A stretch of DNA of 64,000 nucleotides, taken from contig NC_064822.1 in the NCBI RefSeq assembly GCF_024166365.1, positions 108,496,823 to 108,560,822 of the forward strand, given 5' to 3'. Source of the DNA: Elephas maximus indicus (lineage: Eukaryota > Chordata > Mammalia > Proboscidea > Elephantidae). Below are positions 23,886-34,807 of the stretch, one piece after another. The notes below the pieces were generated by a model that searched no databases, was not told the origin of the DNA, and was given only the letters and a program-made list of their open reading frames with translations. The position numbers were made by a program, and so were the translations under genes. Each line of letters opens with the position of its first letter. The first letter of the stretch is position 1.

Positions 23886-23894
23886 CAATCCAAT

Positions 23895-24278
23895 TATTCA
23901 CTGAATCCCCACTATGTGCCCTGTTCTAGGCACTGGGAATACAATGATGAACCAAAAATGTCCGTACCCACACGGAGCTTATACTCTATTGGGTGTGGAC
24001 AGACAATAAACAAGGAAATACATACTAGATCAGATGGTGACAAGTGCCCTGGGGAAAATTAAAGCAAGGAAAAAGGGATGGAGAGTGTCACAATGCAGGA
24101 AGGGTGCCCCTGTATTTTATAGTTGTTGGCCAAGAGATGAAGGAAACGAGGGAGTGAGCCTCACAAATACCTAGGAAGAGTGTTGCAAAGGCAAAGACCC
24201 CAAGGCAGAGGAATGCCTAGCATGTCTGAGGTCCAATAAGGAGACTGCTGTGGCTAGAATTTGATGAGCAAGAGGGAG
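23895..24278 (-). repeat. L2 LINE 3' end, antisense
   Basis: TATGTGCCCTGTTCTAGGCA, GGAGCTTATACTCTATTGGG, GACAGACAATAAACAAGG and GTGACAAGTGCCCTGGGG form a good reverse complement of an L2 3' end. Confidence 0.8.
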
Positions 24279-24289
24279 AGTAGTAGTTG

Positions 24290-24499
24290 CCGTTGTTGTG
24301 TGCCATAGAGTCGATTCCGACTCACAGAGAATCTATACGACAGGGTAGAGTTGTTCCATAGGGTTTCCTAGGCTATAATTCTTACAAGAGCAGATCCCCT
24401 GATCTTTTCTCCCACGGAGCCACTAGTGGGTTGGAACCCACCAACCTTTCCATTAGCAGCCAAGAGCTTAACCATTGTACCACCACAGCTCCTTAGCGT
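24290..24499 (-). mobile_element. AfroSINE with 11-bp target-site duplication
   Basis: Antisense intermediate-type copy (AGAGTCGATTCCGACTCACA, AGGCTATAATTCTTAC, GGGTTGGAACCCACC). AGTAGTAGTTG occurs at 24279-24289 and 24500-24510. Confidence 0.92.
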
Positions 24500-24510
24500 A
24501 GTAGTAGTTG

Positions 24511-26334
24511 TTGCCAAATCTCACCCATCCCTCCCTTCTCAACCGTCACCGCCTCTGCTCTTTTTTCCCCATATAGACTACATCTGGATTTGTCCCACTC
24601 CAGTGTATCACCATCCAGTCCACCCAGCACACAGCACCTGGATTAACCTTTCTAAACGGGTGTCTGCCTAGGGCATGTAGAGTCATGGAAGGTTTGTCAG
24701 CAGCAGAATGTGTTCAGAACTATGCTTTATGAAAATAAATCTGGCAGCCACATATTACCTAAACTGGAAGCATGGAAAGACTGTAGACAGGGAGACTCTT
24801 TAGGAGGCTAATGCTGTGGTCAAGGCGAAGAATGACAAGAAAATAATGGGGAAATGGAGAAAAGGAAATTATATGAGAGACACTGTAAATGTCAAGACTT
24901 GGCAAGTCATCTTTAGTAACCAATTTCTGGCCCACAAAAACTGAGATAAGAAATGTTGGTTGTTTTATGCCTCTAAGTTTTAGGATAATTTGTTATGCAG
25001 CAATAGGTAACAGTTTATTTCCTCAGGATTTCTTCAGAACAAAGTTACAAAATAGTTGTCATAGATTTATTTTGTGATTTTAACAGTTATCTAATTTTTA
25101 AGAAGTCTCTGGGAGACTGGAAAGAATGTGGACCTGATAGACAGCCCTGGGTCTCCAGCTCTGCCACTCGCTGGCTGCTTGTACTTGGACAAAGTACTCA
25201 TTGTTTCTGAGTCTCAGGGTCACTACCTAAAAACAGAGGTAAATAAGTAATACCAACCTTGTAGGGCTGCTCTGAGGACAAAATGGGCTAGTTAGTGAAC
25301 CATTTGGTACAGCCCCAGAGCATATCGGGCGCTCAGTAACTGAAGGTCTCCTCCTAATTCCATTCATCCCTATCTTGTTTGGCTGATAAGGCAACAAGGG
25401 AGCACATGATTTGACCTTGAGATATTTTTTACCCCCAGATATTTTTCTGATCTTAAGTAGGCACACATGCACCATTGCCTGAAACACACTAACACTGTGA
25501 AATATTCTCAAGTGAATCACCTGTCCCTGTTGCCAATTCTACAAAAAAGTTGAGGCAACCCAGAACCAAGTCTGACCTCTGCAGTGAGTTATTAGAGATC
25601 CCTCCTCTCATCCCTTTAGACTGACATCAATCCATTAAACAACATTCTGGGTTATTCAAGTCAACCCTGACCCTGATTAGACAGCTCCTTATCTATTTTC
25701 GGAACTTTGTAAAATCTACTGCCCCCAATGGTTAATACTTTCTTAATTCTCAGATATCATCCCATTTTTATGGCTGGAACCAGAAGACTGCAGGAAATCA
25801 ATATCAAGTCTAGAATAAACATTTTTCTCTTTTTGGCTTCTTTCTGAAAACAGTAAGGCACATGTCTGTTCATAGTCTTTGCCCGTTGGCTGATGATTTG
25901 TATTTTCTTAAAGACCACCAGCAATGATTCTGAGAGCTCCTCTCCAAGTGTTCTTGAGCTTGGCTAGAAACTGAAAGTCACTCAAACCACTTAGATGATG
26001 GCTATTATACCTTTGGCTAGCCTAAAATCTTAACCATAATTGTTCTGATATTCATGATTTGAAGATCACTCTTCACGAGCGAATACAAAAATTGAGAGGT
26101 TAGGCTATTTTCCATGACTTTTCAAATCGTACCTTCTTCTCCAACCATTTCTTCTCCATGTTCCTCTTAATCTTAATATAACTAGTACAACCATGTTTGT
26201 AAACTTTAGCATATTTTACAAGCTTCTGTTCACTTGACACTTTAGGCCTTCAACACTATGCCTATTTGTTTCTTCCAGTCTTGTATTTATCATTCATTTT
26301 ATAAAGTTGTTTCCATATTTTGTAACTGTTCTTT
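24511..26334. other. Intergenic with L2 and MIR remnants, no gene
   Basis: L2-like sense sequence about 24525-24675 and an antisense MIR about 25105-25345 (CTCCAGCTCTGCCACTCGCT, ACCAACCTTGTAGGGCTGC). The remainder (24680-25100, 25350-26334) looks single-copy and AT-rich, with no supported gene. Confidence 0.55.
25105..25345 (-). repeat. MIR, antisense, nearly full length
   Basis: Runs from GGGTCTCCAGCTCTGCCACT to GGGCGCTCAGTAACTG in reverse-MIR order. Confidence 0.8.
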
Positions 26335-27394
26335 AAAAATTCATGTTCCTGGGCCCAAAGTCCATCAAATGGGGAAGAGTCAGTCTTTTTAAGCAATGGT
26401 GCTGGCCAAACTGGATGTCCATCCACAAAAAAATGAAACAGGACCCACACCTCACACCATACACAAAAACGAATTCAAAATGGATCGAAGACCTAAATAT
26501 AAAACCAAAAACTATAAAGGTCATAGGAGAAAAAATAAGGTCAACACTAGAGGCCCTAATACATGGCATTAACAGGATAAAACCATAACTAACAACACAC
26601 AAACTCCAGAAGATAAGCTAGATAACTGGGATCTTCTAAAAATTAAACACTCAAGCTCAACAAAAGACTTCACCAAAAGAGTAAAAAGAACCTACAGACT
26701 GGGAAAGAATCTTTGGCTATTACAAATCCGACAAAGGTCTAATCTCTAAAATCCACGGGAAAATTCAACACCTCTACAACAAAAAGACAATCCAATTAAC
26801 AAATGGGCAAAGGAAATGAACAAACACTTCACCAAAGAAGACTTCAAGTAGCTAACAGACACAGGAGGAAATGCTTGTGATCACTAGCCATTAGAGAAAC
26901 GCAAATCGAAAGCACAAAGACACATCTCACCCCAGTATTACTGGCACGAATAAAAAAAAACAGAAAATAGCAAATGTTGGAGAGGCTGTAGGGAGACTGG
27001 AACTCTTTTGCACTGCTGATGGGAATGCAAAATGGTACAACCATTTTGGAAAACAATATGGTGCTTCCTTAGAAAGCTAGAAATAGAATATGATCCAGCA
27101 ATCCCACTCCTAGGAATATACCCTAGAGAAATAAGAGCCGTCACACAGACATATGCATACCCGTGTTCACTGCAGCATTGTTCACAATAACAAAAAGATG
27201 GAAACAACCTAGATGCCCATTAACAGATGAATGGATAAACAAACCATGATACATACACACAATAAAGAACAACGATGAATGCGCAAAGCATCTCATAACA
27301 TGGATGAATCTGGAGGGCATTATGCTGAGTGAAATAAGTCAATCACAAAAGGACAAATATTGCATGAGACCACTACTGTAAAAACTCATGAAAA

Positions 27395-28320
27395 GGTTTA
27401 AATACAAAAAGAAACAATCTTTGATGGCTGTGAGGGTGGAAAGGGGTGAGGATGGAAAAACACTTAAGAAACAATAGATAAGCGGTAACTTTGGTGAAGG
27501 GTAAGACAGTACACAATACTGGGGAAGCCAGCACAACCTGTACAAGGCAGGGCCATGGGAGAGCCATAGACACAACCAAACTCCCTGAGGGACCGAACTG
27601 CTGGGCTGAGGGCTGTGGGGACCATGGTCTCAGGGAACATCTAGCTCAATTGGCATAACAGGGTTTATGGAGAAAATGTTCTACATTCTACTTTGGTGAG
27701 TAAAGTGTGGGGTCTTAAAAGCCTGTGAGCGGCCATCTAGTACACTCCATTGGTCTCATCCCTTAGGGAGCAAGGAAGAATAAAGAAAACTAAAGACACA
27801 AGGGAAAGATGAGTCCAAAGGACTAATAGACCACATTTACCATGGCCTCCACCAGACTGAGCCCAGTACAACAAGATGGTGCCCGGCTACCACCACTGAC
27901 TGCTCTGACACGGATCACAATAGAGGGTCCTGGACAGAGCTGGAGAAAAATATAGAACAAAACCCTAACTCGAAAAGAAAGACCAGACTTGCTGCCCTGA
28001 CAGAGACTGGAGAAACCCTGAGAGTATGGCCCTTGGACACCCTTTCAGCTCAGTAATGAGGCCACTCATGATGTTCACCCTTCAGCTAAAGATTGAACAG
28101 TCCCATGGAACAAAACAAGATTAAAGGGGTGTACCAGCCCTGGGGCAGGGACTGGAAAGTAGGAGAGAACAGGAAAGCTGGTAACAGGGAACCCAGGGTT
28201 GAGAAGGGAGAGTGCTGACATGTCATGGGGTTGTTAACCAATGTCATACAACAATGTGTGTACTAACTATTTGATGAGAAACTAGTTTGTTCTGTAAAGC
28301 ATCTAAAGTTCACTAAAAAA
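27395..28320 (+). repeat. L1 3' UTR, tandem copy 1
   Basis: Contains GGTAACTTTGGTGAAGGGTA, CATAACAGGGTTTATGGAG and CAGCACAACCTGTACAAGGC, ending AGTTCACT plus poly-A. Confidence 0.85.
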
Positions 28321-29255
28321 AAAAGGTTTACACATAAAAAGAAAAAATCTTTGATGGTTACGAGGGAGGGGAAGGGCGGGGATGGAAAAACACTATATAA
28401 TAGACAAGTGGTAACTTTGGTGAAGGGTAAGGCAGTACACAGTACTGGGGAAGCCAGCACAACCTGTACAAGACAAGGTCACGTAAGCTCTAAAAAAAAA
28501 AAAAGCTCTATAGACAAATCCAAACTCCCTGAGGGACCAAATTGCTGGGCTGAGGACTGTGGGAACCATGGTCTCAGAACATCTAGCTCAATTGGCTTAA
28601 CGAAGTTTATAAAGAAAATGTTCTACATTCTACTATGGTGAGTAGCATCTGGGGTATTAAAAGCTTGGGAATGGCCATCTAAGATACTCCACTGGTCTCA
28701 CCCTCATGAGCAAGGGAGAATGAAGAAAACTAAAGACACAAGCGAAAGATTAGGACTAATGGACTAATTACCACAGCCTCCACCAGGCTGAGTCCAGTAC
28801 AACAAGATGGTGCCTGGTTACCACCATTGACTGCTCTGGCAGGGATCACAATAGAGGGTCCCAGACAGAGCTGGAGAAAAATGTAGAACAAAACTCTAAC
28901 TCACAAAAAAAAAGACCAGACTCACTGGTCTGACAGAGACTGGAGAAACCCCAAGAGCATGGCCCCCAGACACCCTTTTAGCTCAGAAATGAAGTCACTC
29001 CTGAGGTTCATCCTTCAGCCAAAGATTAGACAGGCTTATAAAACAAAACAAAGACTACAGGGGCGCACCAATGCAGGGGCAAGGACAAGAAGGCATGAGG
29101 GGAACCGGAAAGCTGGTAATAAGGAACCCAAGGTTGAGAAGGGAGAGTGTTGACAAGTCATGGGGTTGGTAACCACTGTCACAAAACAATATGTGTACTA
29201 ACTGTTCAATGAGAAGCTAGTTTGTTCTGTAAACCTTCATCTAAAGCACAATAAT
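28321..29255 (+). repeat. L1 3' UTR, tandem copy 2
   Basis: Head-to-tail with copy 1 and clearly the same subtype (GGTAACTTTGGTGAAGGGTA, CAGCACAACCTGTACAAGAC), ending CTAAAGCACAATAAT. Confidence 0.85.
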
Positions 29256-29264
29256 AAAAATTCA

Positions 29265-30506
29265 AGCGCCTATAGGGGTTCCTGCAATTTCTTTAGGTGT
29301 CTCCTACACCGCTGCTTTCCGGAGACTATTTGTAATTTTCACTCTCAGGATTTCATTTTTTAGAATCTTCCAACCCCCATGGGTCAACCTCTGCTCATTG
29401 CTCTCTCATGGTGATGTTACACTTGTCTTTCCATTAGGCTCTTGGAAATCTAGCTTTTAATGTTTCTGAATGACAACCATGACTATGCTCAGTCCATATC
29501 ATTTGCTACTAAGTATCAAAGATATATGGTTATCTTCTTTCAAGATTCATATCACTCCAACATTCTGACAATTAGTCAACTTTTCCTTGCTAACAAAGGT
29601 AGTATTCCCATGAAGTTAATAAAGTTTAAGCCTCAGAGAGCCTCACTAGCATGGACCCCTTTTAATACCTATACTTGATTGTATATTTGCAATTTCACAT
29701 TCTTTTCCTTAGAGTGCCCCAACATTGTCTAAGCTTCAGGCTCCACAAAACCTGGATCCACCCCTGCTTTTTGGTAAAGAATTAATTCTTAAGTAGCAGT
29801 TCCACTGCATTGTTTCCTCTATCAGTGTTTCTCAGGTAGGTACTACTGGCATTTTGGGAAGGACAAGTCGGCCTCGTGTAGGACTTTTCCTTTCATTACA
29901 GGAAGTTTAGCATCCTTGGCCCTACCAATTAAACGTCAGTAGCAATCCTTAGTTATTGTAATTATCATGCACTGCCTTCCACATTTCCAAATGGTCCTCC
30001 CCTCTGATAGAGAGATGGTATCTTCTGAGAGATGAAACTACCAGCAATGCAAGCCCCAAATTTAGCAGGCACTCACTTTTTAATTGTATTTTAAAGATTC
30101 TGAGAAATACAAGAGGGATCTTTAAAAGAAGATTCCATTTTTTAGGACTAAGGCCAATAATTTTCCCTTCATGGATGCGGTTCAATTTCTTTCTTATATC
30201 CTCTGCTTAGCAGTTGGTATTCTATGATCATGACAATCTTGTATTTGAAGTTGATTTCCTGTACAAAAAATCTTGCAAATACTAACAGGTGCATTATACA
30301 CTCTATGTATTCAAGCATCTAATTTTTAACCTAACTGGCTCCTGAATGATGATTATAAACTGTTAGAGGGCAAACTCTCTTTCCTATAAATGCAATGTTA
30401 TGAGTTAGGGTTTTATTCCAGTTACTCTTATTAGTATGATTAAAAACTTGAAAGTCGATCATAAAAATATGCAAAAAGAACACAAATATGTACTTTTACC
30501 AACATT
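29265..30506. other. Intergenic with one MER20-like remnant, no gene
   Basis: Mostly single-copy AT-rich sequence with short open frames. An antisense MER20-like remnant lies near 29823-29950 (GTTTCTCAGGTAGGTACTAC, GGAAGTTTAGCATCCTTGGC). Confidence 0.5.
29823..29950 (-). repeat. MER20-like hAT DNA element, antisense
   Basis: TACTGGCATTTTGGG and TTTAGCATCCTTGGCCCTAC follow the reverse of MER20. Confidence 0.65.
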
Positions 30507-30722
30507 GTTCATTGTTAGCTGCCATCGAGTCGACTCCAATCATGGTGACCTTACATATATAGAACATTGCTCAGTCCTGCATCATCCTCACAATCACCAG
30601 CATGACTGAGCCCATGATTGTGCCTTTTGTGCCAATCCATCTCACTGAAGGTCTCCCACACCCTCATCGGCTGCAGTGCAGTGAATTCCTATTATATGGC
30701 CCTTCTAGTCATGGTCTTGTAA
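30507..30722 (-). mobile_element. Non-autonomous RTE-type element
   Basis: Antisense RTE 3' end: GTTAGCTGCCATCGAGTCGA, GAACATTGCTCAGTCCTGC, then ACTGAGCCCATGATTGTGCC and CCAATCCATCTCACTGAAGG, matching the 3' part of the LINE at 31.4 kb. Confidence 0.75.
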
Positions 30723-30811
30723 ACCTGTTGCTGTTGAGTCAATTCCTACTCGTAGTGACCTTATAGAACAGAGTAGAACTGCCTCATAGGGTTTTCAGGG
30801 CTGTAATCTTG
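30723..30811 (-). mobile_element. AfroSINE tail half
   Basis: GCTGTTGAGTCAATTCCTAC through TTTTCAGGGCTGTAATCTTGC; the tRNA-like head is missing. Confidence 0.8.
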
Positions 30812-31429
30812 CAGGGGTAAGAATGTGGGTGGGACTTGAGGTGCACGAAATCTTTATAGGGGATTGGTCAGTTTTGCAGCTAGGCTTAAAGGGAGCCAAT
30901 CACAGAAGTTGGAAGGGGATCTCACTACCATCAGGAGCCTGAAGCATGGCATATTTTCTTGGACCGAGGTTCCCTGTGCTAAGAACCTCCTAGACCTGGG
31001 AGACAGAGAGAGCTGTAACACCGAAGATGGCACAAGACGGCAGCAGCACGGGACCAGAAGGCTAGGTATGCCGATCCCCAGGGTGAGAGCTGAGCACCTT
31101 TGGGTAGGAGACTTGCTGGTGAAGTGGGGTGCCCCTGGGCACTTCTCAGTGGAGCTAAAGGGGCTCACTGATCCATGGAGCAAGAGAGCTGAGAGCCCGG
31201 GGGCAGGAGGCTTCCTGGCAGAGTGTGGTGCCTCCAGGAACTTATCAGTAGAACTAAAGAGCTTTGTAACGATTGCCTGAGCAGGGCAGGGGCGCAGGCC
31301 GAGAGCATGGGACCAAGGCTGAGGGTGAGGGCCCAGCAGCAGAAGCCCAAAAGAAGCTGTCCTAATCAAAGATCTGTATTCTTAGTTGTTCCTATTACAT
31401 CCAAGTTGATCCTGTTCCTAAATTGTAAC
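30812..31429. repeat. Unclassified GC-rich element with 99-bp tandem units
   Basis: Flanked on both sides by RTE/SINE sequence. It has a CCAAT motif (AGCCAATCAC, near 30895), and GTTCCCTGTGCTAAGAACCT near 30967 resembles GGTCCCTGCACTGAGAAGCT in the LTR at 33816. Two direct 99-bp units (about 31085-31183 and 31184-31282) follow. Overlapping open frames on both strands (171 and 138 codons) are best read as by-products of GC content. It may be part of an afrotherian LTR element; the family is not recognised. Confidence 0.5.
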
Positions 31430-32310
31430 CTGTTGTTGTTAAGTGCCATCGAGTCAGTTCCGATTCATAGTGACCTATGTACAACAAAATGAAACACTGT
31501 CTGGTCCTGTACCATCTTCGCAATCATTGCTACGTTTGAGCCCACTGTGCAGCCACTGTGTCAACCCATTTCACTGAGGATCTTCCTCTTTTTTGCTGAC
31601 CCTCTACTTTACCAACCATGATGTCCTTCTCCAGGGACTGGTCCCTCCTGATAACATGTCCAAAGTATGTGAGACGAAGTCTCACTATCTTTGCTTCCAA
31701 GGAGTACTCTGGCTACATTCCCAAGACAGATTTGTTTGTTCTTCTGGCAGTCCATGGTGTATCCAATGTTCTTCACCAACACTATAATTCAAAGGCATCA
31801 ATTCTTTTTTGGTCTTCCTTATTCATTTTCCAGCTTTTGCATGCGTATGAAGTGATGAAAAATACCATGGCTTAGGTCAGGTGCACCTGAGTCCTCACTG
31901 TGACATCTTTGCTTTTCAATACTTTAGAGAGGTCTTTTGCAGCAGATTTCCCACTGCAATAGTCATTTGATTTCTTGACTGCTGCTTGTTGTTGTTGATT
32001 GTGGATCCAAGTAAAATGAAATTCTTGACAACTTCAATCTTTTCTCCATTTATCATGATGTTGCTTATTGGTCCAGTTGTGAGGGTTTTTGTTTTTATGT
32101 TAAGGTGTAATCCATACTGAAGGCTGTGGTCTTTGATCTTCATCAGTAAGTATTTCAAGTGCTCTTCATTTTCATAAAGCAAGGTTGTGTCATCTGCACA
32201 CTGCAGGTTGTGAATGACTCTTCCACCAGCCCTAATGCTGCGTTCTTCACACAGTCCAGCTTCTCAAATTATTTTGTATAGGTTATATAGATTGCTTGAA
32301 ATATCATGCC
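31430..32310 (-). mobile_element. RTE (BovB-like) LINE, 3' part
   Basis: Antisense LINE fragment. It encodes the C-terminal part of an RTE reverse transcriptase: HNLQCADDTTLLYENEEHL, where CADD (codons 32189-32200) is the YADD-type catalytic box with Tyr replaced by Cys. This continues into the thumb region (LNIKTKTLTTGPI, NFILLGSTI) down to 31916, where the frame stops. The 3' UTR ends at 31430 in the tail shared with AfroSINEs. It is 5'-truncated and decayed. Elements of this clade supply the machinery for SINEs with matching tails. Confidence 0.9.
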
Positions 32311-32319
32311 ATTTATATG

Positions 32320-32925
32320 CTGATGACTCCTATTATGTGTCCTCCCAAAATATGTGTTGTAAATCCTAACCCCTATAGCTGTGGCTGAGGAGCCCTGGTT
32401 GAACAGTGGTTAAGCGCTCGGCTGCTAACCAAAAGGTCGGCGGTTTGAATCCACCAGCCCGTCCACGGGAGGAAAATGTGGCAGTCTGCATCTGTAAAGA
32501 TTATAGTCTTGGACATCATATAGGGCAGTTCTACTCTGTCCTATAGTGTCCCTATGAGTTGGAGGACTAGAGAGCAACGGGTTTGGTTTCTTTTTTATAT
32601 CTGTGATTATAAGGGGCTGTGTTTTCTTTGCTGTGTTAAGAGGGCATATCAGTTTAGGGTGTGTTTTAAGCCAATCACCTTTGAGATATAAAAAGAACAG
32701 ATTAGGCACAGAGAAGCAAGCAGAGATGGGGGAAGATAGATGCCCTGCCACATAAAGATCACCACGGAGCCAAGAAACAGAAGTTGAAAAGAGACAAGGA
32801 CCTTCCCCCATGATGCTCTGAATTCAGACTTCTAGCCTCCTAAACTGTGAGAGAATAAAATTTCTGTTTGTTAAAGTCACCGACTATGGTATTTCTGTTA
32901 TAGCAGGACTAGGTAACTGAGATCA
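32320..32925 (+). mobile_element. MaLR-like solo LTR, interrupted by AfroSINE
   Basis: Sense LTR-like sequence: TGTGTCCTCCCAAAATATGT at the start, GACTTCTAGCCTCCTAAACT, then GAGAGAATAAAATTTCTGTT and GGTATTTCTGTTATAGCAGG at the end, as in ERVL-MaLR LTRs. No internal coding region is present. The SINE at 32389-32597 interrupts it. Confidence 0.7.
32389..32597 (+). mobile_element. AfroSINE, sense, inserted in LTR
   Basis: Well-preserved copy: GGAGCCCTGGTTGAACAGTG head, GGCGGTTTGAATCCACC B box, AAGATTATAGTCTTGG centre, GGGTTTGGTTT tail. TATAGCTGTG before and TATATCTGTG after are a likely duplication. Confidence 0.92.
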
Positions 32926-33089
32926 AACCAAAATCGAACCCTTTGCCGCTGAGCCAATTCCGACTCATAGTGACTCTACAGGACAGAGCAGAACCGCCCC
33001 ATTGGGTTTCCAAGGAGCAGCTGGTAGATTCGAACTGCCGACCTTTTGGTTAGCAGCTGAGCTCTTAACCAGTGCATCACCAGGGCTCC
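32924..33089 (-). mobile_element. AfroSINE, short type, at LTR end
   Basis: Antisense copy flanked by AGGTAACTGAGAT (32911-32923) and AGGTAACTAAGAT (33090-33102). Confidence 0.93.
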
Positions 33090-33182
33090 AGGTAACTAAG
33101 ATGGCTCCCGAATTCCTATTTCCAGACTTGGTCTCTTTCAGGAACTCCAGATCACCTACTTGACATCACCACATGGTTGTCC

Positions 33183-33344
33183 CCAAACCAAAACCCTTTG
33201 CCGTCGAGTCGATTCCGACTCATAGCGACCTTATAGGATAGAGCAGAACTGCCCCATAGGGTTTCCAAGGAGCAACTGGTGGATTCAAACTGCCAATCTT
33301 TTGGTTAGCAGCCGAGCTTTTAACCACTGTGCCACCAGGGCCCC
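33183..33344 (-). mobile_element. AfroSINE, short type, close to consensus
   Basis: Antisense copy with the tail CGATTCCGACTCATAGCGAC intact. ACATGGTTGTCC (33171-33182) and TACGGTTGTCC (33345-33355) flank it. Confidence 0.93.
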
Positions 33345-33356
33345 TACGGTTGTCCA

Positions 33357-33525
33357 GTACTCTGCTATTCAAACTGTGGTCCTCAGACTGGCACCATCTG
33401 CATCACCTGGAAGCTTGTTAGAAATATAGAATCTCAGGCCTCATCACCTCAGCCCTGCTGAATTGGAATGTGACTTTTAACACATTCCTCAGGTGATTTA
33501 TAAGCACATTAAAGTTTGAGCAAAC
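33357..33525 (+). repeat. MER5A-like hAT DNA element
   Basis: TTCAAACTGTGGTCCTCAGA, GCATCACCTGGAAGCTTGTT and the matching end ACACATTCCTCAGGTGATT follow MER5-type order. Confidence 0.75.
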
Positions 33526-33527
33526 TA

Positions 33528-33717
33528 GTTGCTGTCCATACAGTTCCAACTTGTCACAACCCCATGTATGTCAGAGTAGAATTGTGCTCCATAGGGTTTT
33601 CAATGGCTGTGATGTTTTGGAAGTAGATCACCAGGCCTTTCTTGTGAGGCACTCCTGGGTGGATTTGAACTGCCAACCTTTAGGTTAGTAGCCAAGCACT
33701 TAACCATTTGTGCCACC
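33528..33717 (-). mobile_element. AfroSINE, long type
   Basis: Antisense copy with TTTTGGAAGTAGATCACCAG in the centre and GGGTGGATTTGAACTGCC at the B box. Confidence 0.88.
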
Positions 33718-33815
33718 TATTTCAAACTTCACATGGCCAAAATAGAGCCCACATACCCCCTCTAAACCTGCTCCATGATAGGCTTCACCATGTGAGTAAA
33801 CAGCATCACCCAGGT

Positions 33816-34338
33816 TGTTATGGATTGAATTATTTCCCCCCAAAATGTGTGTCAACTTAGCTAGGCTATGATTCCCAGAATAGTGTGATTGACCATAATT
33901 TTGTCACCTGATGTCATTTTCCTATGTGTTGTAAACCTTATCTCTATGATGTTAATGAGGCAGGATTAGCGGCAGTTATGTTAAGGAGACAGGACTCAAT
34001 CTACAAGATTAGGTTATGTCTTGTGTCAACTTCTTTTGAAATATAAAAGAGAGAATTGAGCAGAGAGAGTGGAGGACCTCAGGCCACCAATAATGAAGAA
34101 CCAGGAGGGGACAGCATCCTTCAGACCTGGGGTCCCTGCACTGAGAAGCTCCTAGACCAAGGGAAGATTGATGACAAGGACCTTCGCCCAGAGCCGATAG
34201 AAAGAGAAAGCCTTTCCCTGGAGCTGGCACCCTGAATTTGGACTTCTAGCTTCACAGACTGTGAGAGAATAAATTTCTCTTTGTTAAAGCCTCCCACTTG
34301 TGGTATTTCTGTTAGAGCAGCACCAGATAACTAAGACA
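33816..34338 (+). mobile_element. MaLR-like solo LTR inserted in L2
   Basis: Starts TGTTATGGATTGAATTATTT and ends ACTAAGACA, so it has TG...CA ends, about 523 bp. A polyadenylation region is visible (GAGAGAATAAATTTCTCTTT). No internal viral genes. An exact 5-bp duplication is not seen. Confidence 0.8.
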
Positions 34339-34640
34339 GAGTTCATGCCAAAAACTTGGAAGTTAACTTTGATAGCTCCCTCTCCCTTGACTCTCACATC
34401 TAATCAATCATCAAGTCTACTTCCGAAATATATCTGCATCCATCCTTTTCCATCTCCACATTCACATCTAAACCACCATCTTCTCTCACAGCAATTTATC
34501 CACTAAGGGCCAACTTATTCATTAGGCGTAATGCCTAAGACCCACAATACTTCTAGGGTCTTTCTCTTTCATTATTCCATCTGTCTAATCTACTCTCCAT
34601 TCAGCAACCTCAGTATTCTCTTTTTTCTTTTTTTAATTAA

Positions 34641-34765
34641 AGTATGACTTCCATACACTAAGGTCCAAAAATCTTAAGTGTACAATCTGATGCATTTTTA
34701 CAGTTATACATTCATATAACCGCTACCCATATGAAGGTACTAAATAATCTTTTTTAAAAAATTAT
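34641..34765 (-). repeat. Old L1 3' fragment, antisense
   Basis: AAGTGTACAATCTGATGCAT and ATACATTCATATAACCGCTA are the antisense of an old L1 3' region. Confidence 0.6.
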
Positions 34766-34807
34766 TTCAAGTCGTGGCTTTCTCCTGCTTAAAATCATTC
34801 CGTGCTT

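Larger units (their letters stand above)
26344..29255 (+). mobile_element. L1 LINE with tandemly duplicated 3' UTR
   Basis: Sense L1: ORF2 C-terminal part (26350-27390, starting GGCCCAAAGTCCATCAAATG), then 3' UTR copy 1 (27395-28320), then 3' UTR copy 2 (28321-29255). Both copies begin at the same point (AAAAGGTTTA followed by an A-rich stretch and CTTTGATGG) and end at the L1 3' terminus. AAAAATTCA flanks the whole block at 26335-26343 and 29256-29264. ORF2 carries several frame breaks, so it is inactive. Confidence 0.85.

Noticed and set aside
26350..27390. Active L1 ORF2
   Set aside because: Only the C-terminal third is present, with several frame breaks. The same is true of the L1 copies at 7950, 15580 and 18817.
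30854..31369. Overlapping long open frames on both strands (171 and 138 codons)
   Set aside because: They lie in a repeat-like GC-rich segment, are mirror products of one composition, and show no recognisable protein motif.
31916..32182. Host gene with reverse-transcriptase similarity
   Set aside because: It is the decayed 3' end of an RTE LINE, 5'-truncated and with a stop in the thumb region.
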